This document shows positions 42,801-50,287 of a stretch of 51,507 bases of DNA, one piece after another. The first letter of the stretch is position 1, and the number at the start of each line of letters is the position of its first letter. The notes under the pieces were generated by a model that saw only the letters and a list, made by a program, of their open reading frames with translations, was not told where the DNA came from and made no database searches. The DNA lies in assembly GCA_045632305.1 (NCBI GenBank), contig JAZQWL010000021.1, positions 1 through 51,507 on the forward strand. Direction: 5' to 3'. The translations under genes and the position numbers were made by a program. This DNA comes from SVTX01 sp045632305. Its GTDB lineage: Bacteria > Bacillota > Clostridia > Oscillospirales > CAG-272.

Positions 42801-45800
42801 CATACTGTACACGTTTTAGGCGCGGTACACGATGCATCCGTCCAAGTATGCTCAGTGGTTTCACCCTCTGTTGCGCCGCAAACGGAACACTTCTTGGGTG
42901 TTGTACACGTAGCATCCTGCCACGTGTGATCGAGAACGCTTCCCTGCTTAGCTCCACACAAGCTACATGTCTTGGGAGCTGTGCATGTTGCCGCAGACCA
43001 AGAATGCGTACAGTTTATCGTTGCAGAAAGGTCAGTATCGTCAGTAACTACCTGAATCGTAAAGTCCTTAATGCAGAATTTAGTAATTGTTCCCTCTCCA
43101 TCCGTATGAGTCATGACTATGTGTACACGGTCACCGTTCTGGAGCGAATTAGCATCGAGGTAAACTCTGTATATGCTGCCGCCGGGAAGATTATAGGTCT
43201 CAATAACACCCGCGATACCGGGATTGATCGCAACGTCAATTGATTCACCGCTTGCAGTTCTGTAAAGCTCACCGTTACGGTAAACCTCTGCCGAGAAATT
43301 GACGTTATCATAATTGAATCCCGTTTTGTCGAACGCTACCCAACCCTCAAGAGTAAACGTATGCTGCTGTTGAGCATTAACGTCCTTGTCAAGGAGGTGT
43401 ACCACTTGATTCCATGTGTATCCGACAACGTTATTAGCTATCGACGTATATCCCGAAGGATCGTCTGCAAATACTCTTACTCTGAGTCGGTCGGCTCTGC
43501 CGCCAGCATCGGTAAGATTCAACGAGGATTCAAATACGTCAAAGGAGATAATGTAAATAGGATTTTGAGGATCGGACATAGCGGCATGCTCGCACTCCTC
43601 GTGCTTTTCGTAAACGTATGTCTTCTTACCTACTACGATCGTGTTAAATTTGAAAATGTTAATTATAGTTCCGTCACCGGCCTTCTGACCGATACAAATA
43701 TTAATACGCTCACCGTCTGCATAACCCGAAAGATCGATGGTTGCCGCAAACTGCGCGTTAATATAACCGGGATTAAGGATTCCCACGTAGGTAGCAAACG
43801 GCTTGAAGGTTGCCTCGTCTCCGTTGGTAAATATTACGTTCTCAATGAGCTTCCACGTCGTGCCGCCGTTATCAGACCAATACAAGCTGCTCTGACCACC
43901 TTCAAGAAGCGCCCAACCCGAAACGGAGAAGCTTCTGCAGTAATAATCGGTGTCTCCAGCTAAAACTGGCGCGGGATAAGTAACGCTCGGTGTCTTACTG
44001 CTCGGAGAAATATTGTGATAGGAATTATCAAGTGTCCATTCAGTGCCGTCAGGACCTAATCCGTTGATACTGCTTATACATCCAATGTAAGGAATTACGC
44101 AGAAGCACAGTGAACATTCACCGTTGTTTACAATATGCGCTGAAAGTGGCTCTTGCTTAACGGTAACCTGGCCGCAAACCGTACACATCTTACCTTCCGA
44201 AAGACCGGGTGATGAGCATGTAGGAACTTTACCCGGAATTGTAATTTCAACGTGTTCATGCGCGGATATCTCTCCAATGTTCTCATAACCGATGAAGGCC
44301 TGCAGACATGTCTGCGCGTAAACTCTGCCCATGAAATCGTTGGGATGGTTATAGTTGTTACTTGAATAGCTACGGAAAGTAATTCGTTCAAGTAAAGCAT
44401 AGCTTTGCGAGGTCATTCTCACAAGGGCCGAACTAATCGCGTTTTCGTTAAGATACTCAACTACGTCCTCAAGATGAGATTCCTGAAGATCGAGTCTTTC
44501 GGAATTAACGTTATAAGCATCGTTGTTGGGTGCCATCGTAGAAATTACAAAGCCGTAAAATTCCTGATCTATAGCAATTGCTTTATCGTAAATTGCTTTT
44601 ACGTTATTTGCGGTTACCGTGGGCTCGTCTCTCATATCGTTCATACCGAACGCAACACTGAGAAGATCGCATCCGTACTGTTCTATATACGGCTTGATAT
44701 GCTTATCAAAATTGTTTAAACCGTCGGCAGACGTCCAGCCACCAACCGCGGTGTTAATATAAGTAATCGTTCCGTTATCTCCCGCAACGTAATCAGCAGG
44801 AGGTGCTTTTATCATTCCGTCAAGGTGAGATGCGTCAACAAAATGGATCGTATAGCCGAACATATCCGCAAGGGCTTGAGTAAACAGCATGGAATAACTC
44901 CACTGATAGAAATCCTTTGTTGGATCATACCAATCGGCAGTCGGAACATCAGCATACCAGCTCGAGGTTGAGCCGCAGGTAATACTGTCACCGTAGAAAA
45001 TAAAAGTAACGTCCTGCCCTGTCATGAGTTTCTTTACAAGGCCTTCGAATTTTTCTATCTGGCTTTCCTGGGTGAAGCCATTCCAGGTGTCAGTATGCTT
45101 GTAGGTAACACGGATCTGCCACTGTGTCATAGTGATACCCTCGCCCCAAAGGACGGGAACTGCAGTTCCGTTATAAAGCTCGTAAACCAGCTTTAATTCG
45201 CCGTTATAATTATAATATCCGCTATCTGTAACGAGATCAATAGCAGAGCCGCGAGGAATGTGAAGCTTTCCGTCTACAACGAGATAGTCTCTACCTTCAA
45301 CGTATCGTGTCTTTCCATCATAGCTCTCAACCGATATGATTTCCGATATCGGGAACAAAAGCTGCTTTGTTTCACCGTAATTTATAAACATTACAGTCTC
45401 GTTGTAAACTGTATCACCAAGCAGAATATTTTGCATATTCCCGTGCAATCTGTCAGCGGAAATGTCAAGATCGTCAATTGTAACGTTCTTTGTTAAACCG
45501 CAATTTGCACACTTGAACGCATCAGAGGATACATAATTGTGACCAAGAGCTGCTATTTCGGTCTGAGGAATAAGAATAACGTTACAACGTGTACACATCT
45601 TACCTTCAGTAACGCCGTTCGTTTCGCAACCAACGGGTATGCCCTCGAGAATTGCCTCGATGTGACCGAGAGGTGTTCCCTGCTTCTTACCGCAAATTGA
45701 ACATGTCTGCGGTTCAGTACACGTAGCGTCAAGCCAACTGTGGTGGCAAGCATTGGGGTCTGTAGGGTCATCAGGGGCTTCGTCAGGTCGTATCTCCTCG

Positions 45801-46312
45801 CCAACGAATCCGTTACCTTCTGCAAATTCCCATGCTTCGGTGTACGTTCCCTTTGTCGCCTGAATAGCTTCGGCTAAAACTCTGATTTCAAGAGTCGCGC
45901 CTGCGGGGGCATCAGAATTAGCCGCAACAATAGTCGCCTTATCAATAATCAACTTGGATGTTGACTGACCTGCAGGCACCTTTTCGGTATAATAAAATAT
46001 AGTGTCCTCTCTTATCCAATTTTGCTCGGATGTGAAGGAAGCGTTTGTTGTCTTCGGGACGTAGCTGTCGCCTTTTTTCCAGTTTACGATAACTGCTGCG
46101 CGAATATAAGCGTCGGCGTTACCGTCGTTTCTTACTGAATAAGATGCCCCGTCATTTATTACGGAGCAATTCATCTGGCCCGCCACAAAGGAGTTATCAG
46201 ATGAACCGTCAGATTGCGAAGTGACAAGCGCGTAAACGATAAGAATACCAAGCGCTATGAGGAGCGCGGCACATATACTTAAAATAAGTATTTTCTTTGT
46301 TTTTAAATTCAT
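39857..46312 (-). CDS. Giant secreted protein: TasA-like N-terminus, Cys-rich repeats, SGNH esterase, GH123/DUF4091-like C-terminus
   Basis: 2151 residues, last gene of the surface operon. N-terminus: membrane-type signal (about 8-30), then a domain with the SipW-substrate pattern (SVRNDGNADAYIRAAVIVNW, PAGQSTSKLIIDKA, LEIRVLAEAIQAT; about 45-170), similar to camelysin/TASA proteins. Cys-rich units of the type HSWxxATCTxPxTCxxCG occur near 190-275, 685-740 and, as three tandem copies of about 27 residues, near 1100-1220. An SGNH hydrolase domain lies at about 430-680 with FYGDSITCG (Ser near 441), FGMNDMRDEP (near 557) and NHPNDF (near 659). Beta-sandwich modules fill about 740-1095 and 1225-1500. 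The last 600 residues resemble GH123/DUF4091 proteins, with YYGQDEPGAP (Asp-Glu near 1830) and IRFINMRDGVEDYQLL near 2090. No sortase signal is seen. Probable role: extracellular de-esterification and cleavage of amino-sugar glycans, tethered to the matrix. Confidence 0.85.
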   Translation of the reverse strand: MNLKTKKILILSICAALLIALGILIVYALVTSQSDGSSDNSFVAGQMNCSVINDGASYSVRNDGNADAYIRAAVIVNWKKGDSYVPKTTNASFTSEQNWIREDTIFYYTEKVPAGQSTSKLIIDKATIVAANSDAPAGATLEIRVLAEAIQATKGTYTEAWEFAEGNGFVGEEIRPDEAPDDPTDPNACHHSWLDATCTEPQTCSICGKKQGTPLGHIEAILEGIPVGCETNGVTEGKMCTRCNVILIPQTEIAALGHNYVSSDAFKCANCGLTKNVTIDDLDISADRLHGNMQNILLGDTVYNETVMFINYGETKQLLFPISEIISVESYDGKTRYVEGRDYLVVDGKLHIPRGSAIDLVTDSGYYNYNGELKLVYELYNGTAVPVLWGEGITMTQWQIRVTYKHTDTWNGFTQESQIEKFEGLVKKLMTGQDVTFIFYGDSITCGSTSSWYADVPTADWYDPTKDFYQWSYSMLFTQALADMFGYTIHFVDASHLDGMIKAPPADYVAGDNGTITYINTAVGGWTSADGLNNFDKHIKPYIEQYGCDLLSVAFGMNDMRDEPTVTANNVKAIYDKAIAIDQEFYGFVISTMAPNNDAYNVNSERLDLQESHLEDVVEYLNENAISSALVRMTSQSYALLERITFRSYSSNNYNHPNDFMGRVYAQTCLQAFIGYENIGEISAHEHVEITIPGKVPTCSSPGLSEGKMCTVCGQVTVKQEPLSAHIVNNGECSLCFCVIPYIGCISSINGLGPDGTEWTLDNSYHNISPSSKTPSVTYPAPVLAGDTDYYCRSFSVSGWALLEGGQSSLYWSDNGGTTWKLIENVIFTNGDEATFKPFATYVGILNPGYINAQFAATIDLSGYADGERINICIGQKAGDGTIINIFKFNTIVVGKKTYVYEKHEECEHAAMSDPQNPIYIISFDVFESSLNLTDAGGRADRLRVRVFADDPSGYTSIANNVVGYTWNQVVHLLDKDVNAQQQHTFTLEGWVAFDKTGFNYDNVNFSAEVYRNGELYRTASGESIDVAINPGIAGVIETYNLPGGSIYRVYLDANSLQNGDRVHIVMTHTDGEGTITKFCIKDFTIQVVTDDTDLSATINCTHSWSAATCTAPKTCSLCGAKQGSVLDHTWQDATCTTPKKCSVCGATEGETTEHTWTDASCTAPKTCTVCGTTSGAELGHSYVEGICQRCGAHNNIPPVETPADKPVDRVDHSPYEYFHCGSCGYISVADGLSEIGDFRIDSFVHQTTGNNYVNSISANNAIIVTETNGIFNLTGWMVFDTDNYELAYMKGDLYNTWSLAVNTSPEQGVWDKATAAGRTNAIRFTYYFAPDLNNGGTGETIHLILTDKNTGLKYCFYEFTLRSTNLLPNAPAVMGSVDGAKHERGTDYTSAFKAANANGTITVNQSSGVISIGGWMATTLTNYSYSWRLNEEYRTYSIEAPYVRSDAVPAAQAMLGSSATALQYTFYLGLENIKSGDTIYFFINDNSTGKQYCFARYTIVINDSTANYNLISTVTHRDPVTNKEEVTAPSEDQNLKMWFDHLTQKTSRYDTSNKNSTNSSYTIQMARNEMEGCHFYLYSPTNKKITIRISDFMNEYGETLKTELGVEFYLEDGYISNKGFTEGQTSASGNVVGVYPDAVIPYESYIKDGYGGDEGGSYEYGTWVPIGPYSYKPWELANYPYRETVRGFTIQATTLRTSRPGQYSATVEIYDAETGECIKMANVYTYVYDVIMSEETALDTYIGVWNEYYIQTYQKAGGYNDAEVIKALANFMLDYRLTPVMGGWATENVLGVEWLYNPRVTTFRVADKETYDKYKNDPILAGKMVYYGQDEPGAPRNQYRGIKLADGTSVTYFDAFGMLAVLGVAEEAKMLQSWGWDDYRLLIPIERNPDFTDFSTYPDLGQTGVISGMSWAAIEAALQEQGAKDLYNKYKTELHGSADMFEFLSNYISLWVYTYTGSTPRVLSGTSGCRYMQAAAHDAEFGEFYQRMKAYKAEGDEIWGYVACEPQWHSPYQNILLFNDGTEARTMFWTSYKLGQTGWLYWREDFYGAANTNTYPMRAPYSNTGPGDGILVYPGAIYGQLDPIPSIRFINMRDGVEDYQLLCMLEETYGEAKAMEMVNNIVTSTVTFTRDDDKIYNVHAEILRLLEEAN

Positions 46313-46326
46313 CAGTGCCTCCTCTC

Positions 46327-48282
46327 TCAGCTAATTATACTATCATCGTAATCATTAAGCCAGCTTTCATTTTTGGAGCTGAATTCAAACGTTGCGGTGG
46401 CTATCTGACCTTCAGCCGAAATTGTAACAGTTTGAATCTTTGAATTTGTAATGTATCTCCAGCTCCAAACATCGATACATGTTACCGTATAAGTACCCAC
46501 AGGCAGGTCAAGTGAAATAGTTTCGCCCGTTTTGAGCGGAACGACTATATTAAACTCTCCTACCGAGGGATCAAATCCCGTTCCCGAAATTCTGAATAAA
46601 TAAGTCTGATGTTGATCTATATTTTGTGAATTATTAGAGGTGGTCACATTTAACGATCCGTACAAATAATGCCACTTTGCGTAGAGCATCGGCTTTGCAA
46701 CTCTACCGAGCGCTCCGCTTACCGTATATGTTTGTCCGGGCTGAAGAACAACCGCGCCGTCGGGAGTGGCCGCCCAACCATCGAACTTAACTCCATTTGC
46801 GGTGGGAACTGATGAAGAAATCTCATAGCTCCACGAAGTGATATTCTTACATGAAACAAACTTTACAAGTGTTTCAGATGAAGGTATATTACTTACTGTT
46901 GTATTGGGAAGCGGATTTGCAAAGTAGTCTACCGATTGCTGATACGTTGCATATTGAGTCATTCCCGAGAGCATAGATTCCGCGCTTGCAATAGCGGTTT
47001 CTGGATTGGTAGCAAAAGTAATACCCTTAAGGTACAAGGTAATACCGAGCTTTGAGAATGTATATTCAACGGGGTCTATACGAAATGCCGTAATAGCTTC
47101 TCCGCGAGCGGGAGTAAGATCTATAATCTGGGTATAATAGTACCCTTCTTGGTCAAAATTGTATTGTGAAGTAACGCCAAATGATGCCGCAGTACCCGAT
47201 TTGAATTGAGGAACAATCGAAGCGTAGTTCTTTCCGACTTCGCCGTATCTTGAATCGAATATTGCAGTAGCTCCATACGCCAAGCCCGCACCTGCGAGAA
47301 CTCCCGCATCTGCCTCAAATGGAAGCATGAACGAAATAACCGCGTATTTGTATTTACTTGTATCAACGTTACATTTCAGATAAACCTGAGGGTCTAAAAC
47401 AGTCTGATATTCAGGTTGATTGAGTCCGTTAGCACTAGCATACCAGCAACGGTATTTACCGCCACTGCTTGAACAGTTATCTGCAAACGCTCCGTTTCCG
47501 CTATTAATAGTCGGACAGCTATTTACAGTTGTCAATGCAAACGCATTCTCGGTTGAATCGTAGTCTATCTCAACGTTGTGTGCATCGGAAAAAGCATTGT
47601 TTGTGACAAACTGATTCGGCTCTATTGTAAATGTCTCAGAAGATCGGTTTCTAACCGCTTCTCTTTCCTGACCGTAATAATATGCATCATCCCAATTGGT
47701 AAAGCACGCAACCGAATCAAGATAAACGGTTTCATTGGCATTCGCCATAGATCCGCAGAAAATGTCAAATCTAAGAATCGTAACGAGCTGACTTCCCTTT
47801 GATGAGAGTAATGCTCCCTGATTTATAACGATTGCATGATACTGTCCGTCAGTCTTATACTGTGAGCCCTCCGGTCTGTCTGGATCCGACCAGTTGAGAA
47901 ATGAATTATCGCTGAAGAACCAGAAAAGTTCAAATCCACGAGTGGGCTGTCCCGCGGGAACCTTATAAACAAGACAAATATATGGATATTCATTGGGTTT
48001 ATATCCGAAACCGTCAAGACCTACGTAAACAAACGGGTCTCCCGTTGTAGTAGTTGTTGTAATTTTAGTGGCTTTTTCAACAGAATCGTATGACGCGGTT
48101 ACTCCCGAAGGACCCGTTGTCGTAATTTCGTCACCGCATATAACGTTAGGAAGATGACCGTACATACTCTGCGACGGATCAAATGCTGCTTCAACAGAAA
48201 TTTCTCTTGTCACGGGGACGATAATAAATGCAGAAAGAACAATGATTACACTAAGCAGTGCTGAAATAATTTTCTTTTTCAT
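46327..48282 (-). CDS. Secreted surface protein with carbohydrate-binding-like domains and a B-repeat
   Basis: 651 residues with a Sec signal (MKKKIISALLSVIIVLSAF; probable cleavage after SVEA). Two related beta domains (about 45-200 and 205-425) each pair an aromatic-rich face with a hydrophobic YICLVYKVP or YAVISFMLP strand, reminiscent of carbohydrate-binding modules. Further on is a Listeria-Bacteroides B-repeat-like unit (FDGWAATPDGAVVLQPGQTY to LYAKWHY, about 515-553), then a beta domain with LPVGTYTVTCIDVWSWRY (about 605-622), a pattern I associate with surface proteins near SipW genes. No sortase motif. I start at ATG 48280-48282 after GGGGG; the longer reading overlaps the upstream gene. 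Exact ligand unknown. 14 bases before the giant gene. Confidence 0.82.
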   Translation of the reverse strand: MKKKIISALLSVIIVLSAFIIVPVTREISVEAAFDPSQSMYGHLPNVICGDEITTTGPSGVTASYDSVEKATKITTTTTTGDPFVYVGLDGFGYKPNEYPYICLVYKVPAGQPTRGFELFWFFSDNSFLNWSDPDRPEGSQYKTDGQYHAIVINQGALLSSKGSQLVTILRFDIFCGSMANANETVYLDSVACFTNWDDAYYYGQEREAVRNRSSETFTIEPNQFVTNNAFSDAHNVEIDYDSTENAFALTTVNSCPTINSGNGAFADNCSSSGGKYRCWYASANGLNQPEYQTVLDPQVYLKCNVDTSKYKYAVISFMLPFEADAGVLAGAGLAYGATAIFDSRYGEVGKNYASIVPQFKSGTAASFGVTSQYNFDQEGYYYTQIIDLTPARGEAITAFRIDPVEYTFSKLGITLYLKGITFATNPETAIASAESMLSGMTQYATYQQSVDYFANPLPNTTVSNIPSSETLVKFVSCKNITSWSYEISSSVPTANGVKFDGWAATPDGAVVLQPGQTYTVSGALGRVAKPMLYAKWHYLYGSLNVTTSNNSQNIDQHQTYLFRISGTGFDPSVGEFNIVVPLKTGETISLDLPVGTYTVTCIDVWSWRYITNSKIQTVTISAEGQIATATFEFSSKNESWLNDYDDSIIS

Positions 48283-48295
48283 TTTTTTACCCCCA

Positions 48296-48859
48296 TCAGT
48301 TAATTCCAAGCTGGCTCCAAGCGTCAGCGGCATTTAAATATTGACCGTATGTCTGAACCGCGTATGCAGTTACATTGAGCTTTTGCTCGGTCATTTCGGC
48401 GATCTGTGAGCGTGTCAATGATTCGTCAACACAGATCAAATTATCTTTAAACACGTTAAAGGTTACGCCCTCATCATTCTCAACCATAGAGCTTTGCATG
48501 CGGAAATAAACGTTTTCGACTCCCTGCACCTTAGACCAACCGTCAAGGGTAAACCACATGTAACTGTCAAAGTCCTCGGTCTTATCAATTTTAATAAAGA
48601 CATAGCAGGGTGTAGTACCCTTTTCCAAAGTGACCGTCGTGGCATTGGGGAGAGTAATATCACCGCCGGGAACTACAACGTTTGCGCTGCCTCCCGAAAG
48701 TCCTAAATAAATATGAGGATGCTTTACGGTTGCAACGATAGTTCCGCTTGACGAAACTGAGTAACCTGCGTAAATTCCGCACAAAACCGTGGCTGACATA
48801 ACGGTTACTAAAAATATTGCAAGAAAAGCGGTTATGAATTTTTTATTTAAGCTTTTCAT
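48296..48859 (-). CDS. Small TasA-like secreted protein, predicted SipW substrate
   Basis: 187 residues. N-terminal hydrophobic helix (about 8-28) ends in CGIYAGYSVSSSGTIVATVKH, matching the pattern of SipW-processed proteins where a small residue before a Tyr/Ser-rich start precedes a beta strand. The rest alternates beta-type strands (IYLGLSGGSANVVVPGGDI, TTPCYVFIKIDKTED, YMWFTLDGW, EGVTFNVFKDNLI) and ends with a short helix. The N-terminal pattern is shared with the other small protein (49673-50206), so the two are likely paralogous fibre or anchor subunits. Lies 34 bases after the SipW-like gene, and its stop is close to the start of the 651-residue protein gene. Confidence 0.78.
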   Translation of the reverse strand: MKSLNKKFITAFLAIFLVTVMSATVLCGIYAGYSVSSSGTIVATVKHPHIYLGLSGGSANVVVPGGDITLPNATTVTLEKGTTPCYVFIKIDKTEDFDSYMWFTLDGWSKVQGVENVYFRMQSSMVENDEGVTFNVFKDNLICVDESLTRSQIAEMTEQKLNVTAYAVQTYGQYLNAADAWSQLGIN

Positions 48860-48893
48860 GTAAAGCTCCTCCTCTAATGGTGGATTTTGTAAG

Positions 48894-49469
48894 TTAATCC
48901 TTGTCCTCTTGCTTTAACTTTTCAATCTCTGCCTTGATTTCATCGATTGATTGCTCTTTTTTATCATTACTGTCAGTTTTAAACGAGAAAAACAAGGTAA
49001 CAGCAACAAGTAACAGGATGATAATAATCGATACGGGATGGGAAATAACGTTGCCAATTTTCTGTAAAGTAAAACCAAGCTTGGGGATGTTGAACAGCAT
49101 CTTACCCTTGATTCTGTCCATGGTGATCGCCTCGTCATTTGAACCGTTATTTGCATCGCCGCAGGTTATAACGGTATCTCCGTCGATCTCAACGATTCTA
49201 TGTACGGTGTGTATGTCATCGCCAGTCTTTTGAAAGGCGACAACGTCTCCAACCTTGTACGTCCTTGAGCGTACAAGCACAACGTAAGATCCGATCGGCA
49301 TATTCGGCTCCATGCTTCCCGTCTCAGGAACTGCAGTGCCTATACCTAGCGGCATCGGAAGAGTATTTCCCTTTGCCTTTTGAATATTAGAATAAATACT
49401 GATGCCTGCAATCACAACTAATAAAGCAATCAATATTGCAGAAATAATTGTTTTAAACGTTTTTTTCAT
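48894..49469 (-). CDS. sipW: SipW-like ER-type signal peptidase I
   Basis: 191-residue membrane protease of family S26B. N-terminal helix (about 8-28), catalytic Ser52 in PETGSMEPNM, His90 in HTVHRIVEI (ER-type His in place of Lys), Asp105 in TCGDANNGSND, and a C-terminal helix (about 135-160), then a short charged tail. This is the Ser-His-Asp set of Bacillus SipW, which processes TasA and TapA rather than general Sec substrates. Neighbouring genes encode three proteins with matching N-termini (177, 187 and 2151 residues), the obvious candidate substrates. Two operator-like dyads and a strong hairpin lie upstream. Confidence 0.93.
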   Translation of the reverse strand: MKKTFKTIISAILIALLVVIAGISIYSNIQKAKGNTLPMPLGIGTAVPETGSMEPNMPIGSYVVLVRSRTYKVGDVVAFQKTGDDIHTVHRIVEIDGDTVITCGDANNGSNDEAITMDRIKGKMLFNIPKLGFTLQKIGNVISHPVSIIIILLLVAVTLFFSFKTDSNDKKEQSIDEIKAEIEKLKQEDKD

Positions 49470-49516
49470 GAGGACTCCAAAGGATAAATGCTAAAAATGT
49501 ATATTATTTTACGTGC

Positions 49517-49540
49517 TTTTGTTCATACGTACAGACAAAA
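49517..49540. promoter_or_regulatory. Operator-like dyad 1 upstream of sipW
   Basis: 24-base imperfect palindrome TTTTGT-N3-TACGTA-N3-ACAAAA. It has the same size and plan as the site at 49549, with centres 32 bases apart (about three helical turns). Confidence 0.55.
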
Positions 49541-49548
49541 CAAGCACA

Positions 49549-49572
49549 TTTTGTCCGTATGTAAGTACAAAA
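49549..49572. promoter_or_regulatory. Operator-like dyad 2 upstream of sipW
   Basis: 24-base imperfect palindrome TTTTGT-N3-TATGTA-N3-ACAAAA, paired with the site at 49517. Binding of a dimeric regulator to both sites is an inference. Confidence 0.55.
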
Positions 49573-49594
49573 GAAATAATTTTCAAACCTTATA

Positions 49595-49642
49595 TAAACA
49601 CCACGCCCACCCAGCCACGATGTGGCGGGCGGGGTGTTTTTA
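49595..49642 (-). terminator. Strong hairpin after the TasA-like gene (partial terminator)
   Basis: Long GC-rich stem: AACACC..GCCC pairs with GGGC..GGTGTT, with internal mismatches and an inner stem (CCAC/GTGG). Only a modest T-rich tail follows on the complement. It lies 31 bases after the TasA-like stop codon, and probably lowers expression of sipW and beyond relative to the fibre gene. Confidence 0.75.
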
Positions 49643-49672
49643 CAGGTTATTGAAATAATAATTTAAATAAAA

Positions 49673-50206
49673 TTATGACTGAGCAATAATAGCATCAACC
49701 TGAACTGTGATTGTAGCGCCTTCAGTTACTTCATTTGTACCTTCAGCGGAAGCATCCCAAGACCAGCTAACAACGAGTTCCTGTGTCCAGTCAGCAAGGT
49801 TTGTGGAAGTTGTGTATGTATCAGCTACAGCTTCGATAGCAGCTTCAACTGCCTTTGCGTATGTGTCATATTCGCCCTTCGCTACGGGTGTACCGTTTAC
49901 GGAGATAACAACAGGCATATCTTCGGAGAATGTAACAGTTGCTTCAAGATCAAGAGCAGCTGCAACAGAGGGCTTACCCTTAGCTTCAACAACGAGAAGG
50001 TTGCCGGCGCCACCGGGAACAAGAACCTTATTAGCATCATCTGCTTCTTTTACTCTAACTTCCATGCCGAAGCCGGAAACAGTTGCAGTTACAGTAGCTG
50101 TGGAAGGAGCTGTCTGGTAACCTGCAATGATAGACGTAATAGCGCATGTGGAGAGCATTACAACTGCAAGAGCAATCGTAGCTATTCTTATCATAGACTT
50201 TTTCAT
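49673..50206 (-). CDS. TasA-like fibre-type secreted protein, predicted SipW substrate
   Basis: 177 residues. N-terminal signal helix (about 5-27) leads to SIIAGYQTAPSTATVTATVSGFG, matching the SipW-type junction with a small residue before the mature beta-rich domain. The mature part (about 30-177) is Ala/Thr/Val-rich, low in Lys/Arg and has no Cys, like the amyloid-like or strand-exchange subunits TasA and CalY, but shows no close sequence match to TasA that I can see. A hairpin right after it suggests it is the most expressed gene of the operon. Start after AAAGGG; preceded by a 5' hairpin at 50247-50266. Confidence 0.78.
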   Translation of the reverse strand: MKKSMIRIATIALAVVMLSTCAITSIIAGYQTAPSTATVTATVSGFGMEVRVKEADDANKVLVPGGAGNLLVVEAKGKPSVAAALDLEATVTFSEDMPVVISVNGTPVAKGEYDTYAKAVEAAIEAVADTYTTSTNLADWTQELVVSWSWDASAEGTNEVTEGATITVQVDAIIAQS

Positions 50207-50246
50207 GATAATTAACCCTTTCTTTTTGGCATATAGCCATATTTTG

Positions 50247-50266
50247 ATCTCCTCGTGGCAGGAGAT
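50247..50266 (-). other. 5' UTR hairpin ahead of the TasA-like gene
   Basis: On the complement, ATCTCCT pairs with AGGAGAT around a 6-base loop, 40 bases before the start codon, in the gap after the S26-like gene. The AGGAG in the stem could be a sequestered decoy ribosome site or an mRNA-stabilising end. Confidence 0.5.
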
Positions 50267-50287
50267 TAAGTACGTTTTAAAATCGAC

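Noticed and set aside
42760..43015. CRISPR-like spaced repeats
   Set aside because: The repeats are in frame, encode the HTWxDATC protein units and are diverged at DNA level; no spacer-repeat structure or cas genes.
41762..43243. 493-codon plus-strand frame opposite the giant surface gene, Cys-rich
   Set aside because: The Cys content comes from reading the repeat-rich coding strand backwards; there is no ribosome site, signal or recognisable domain.
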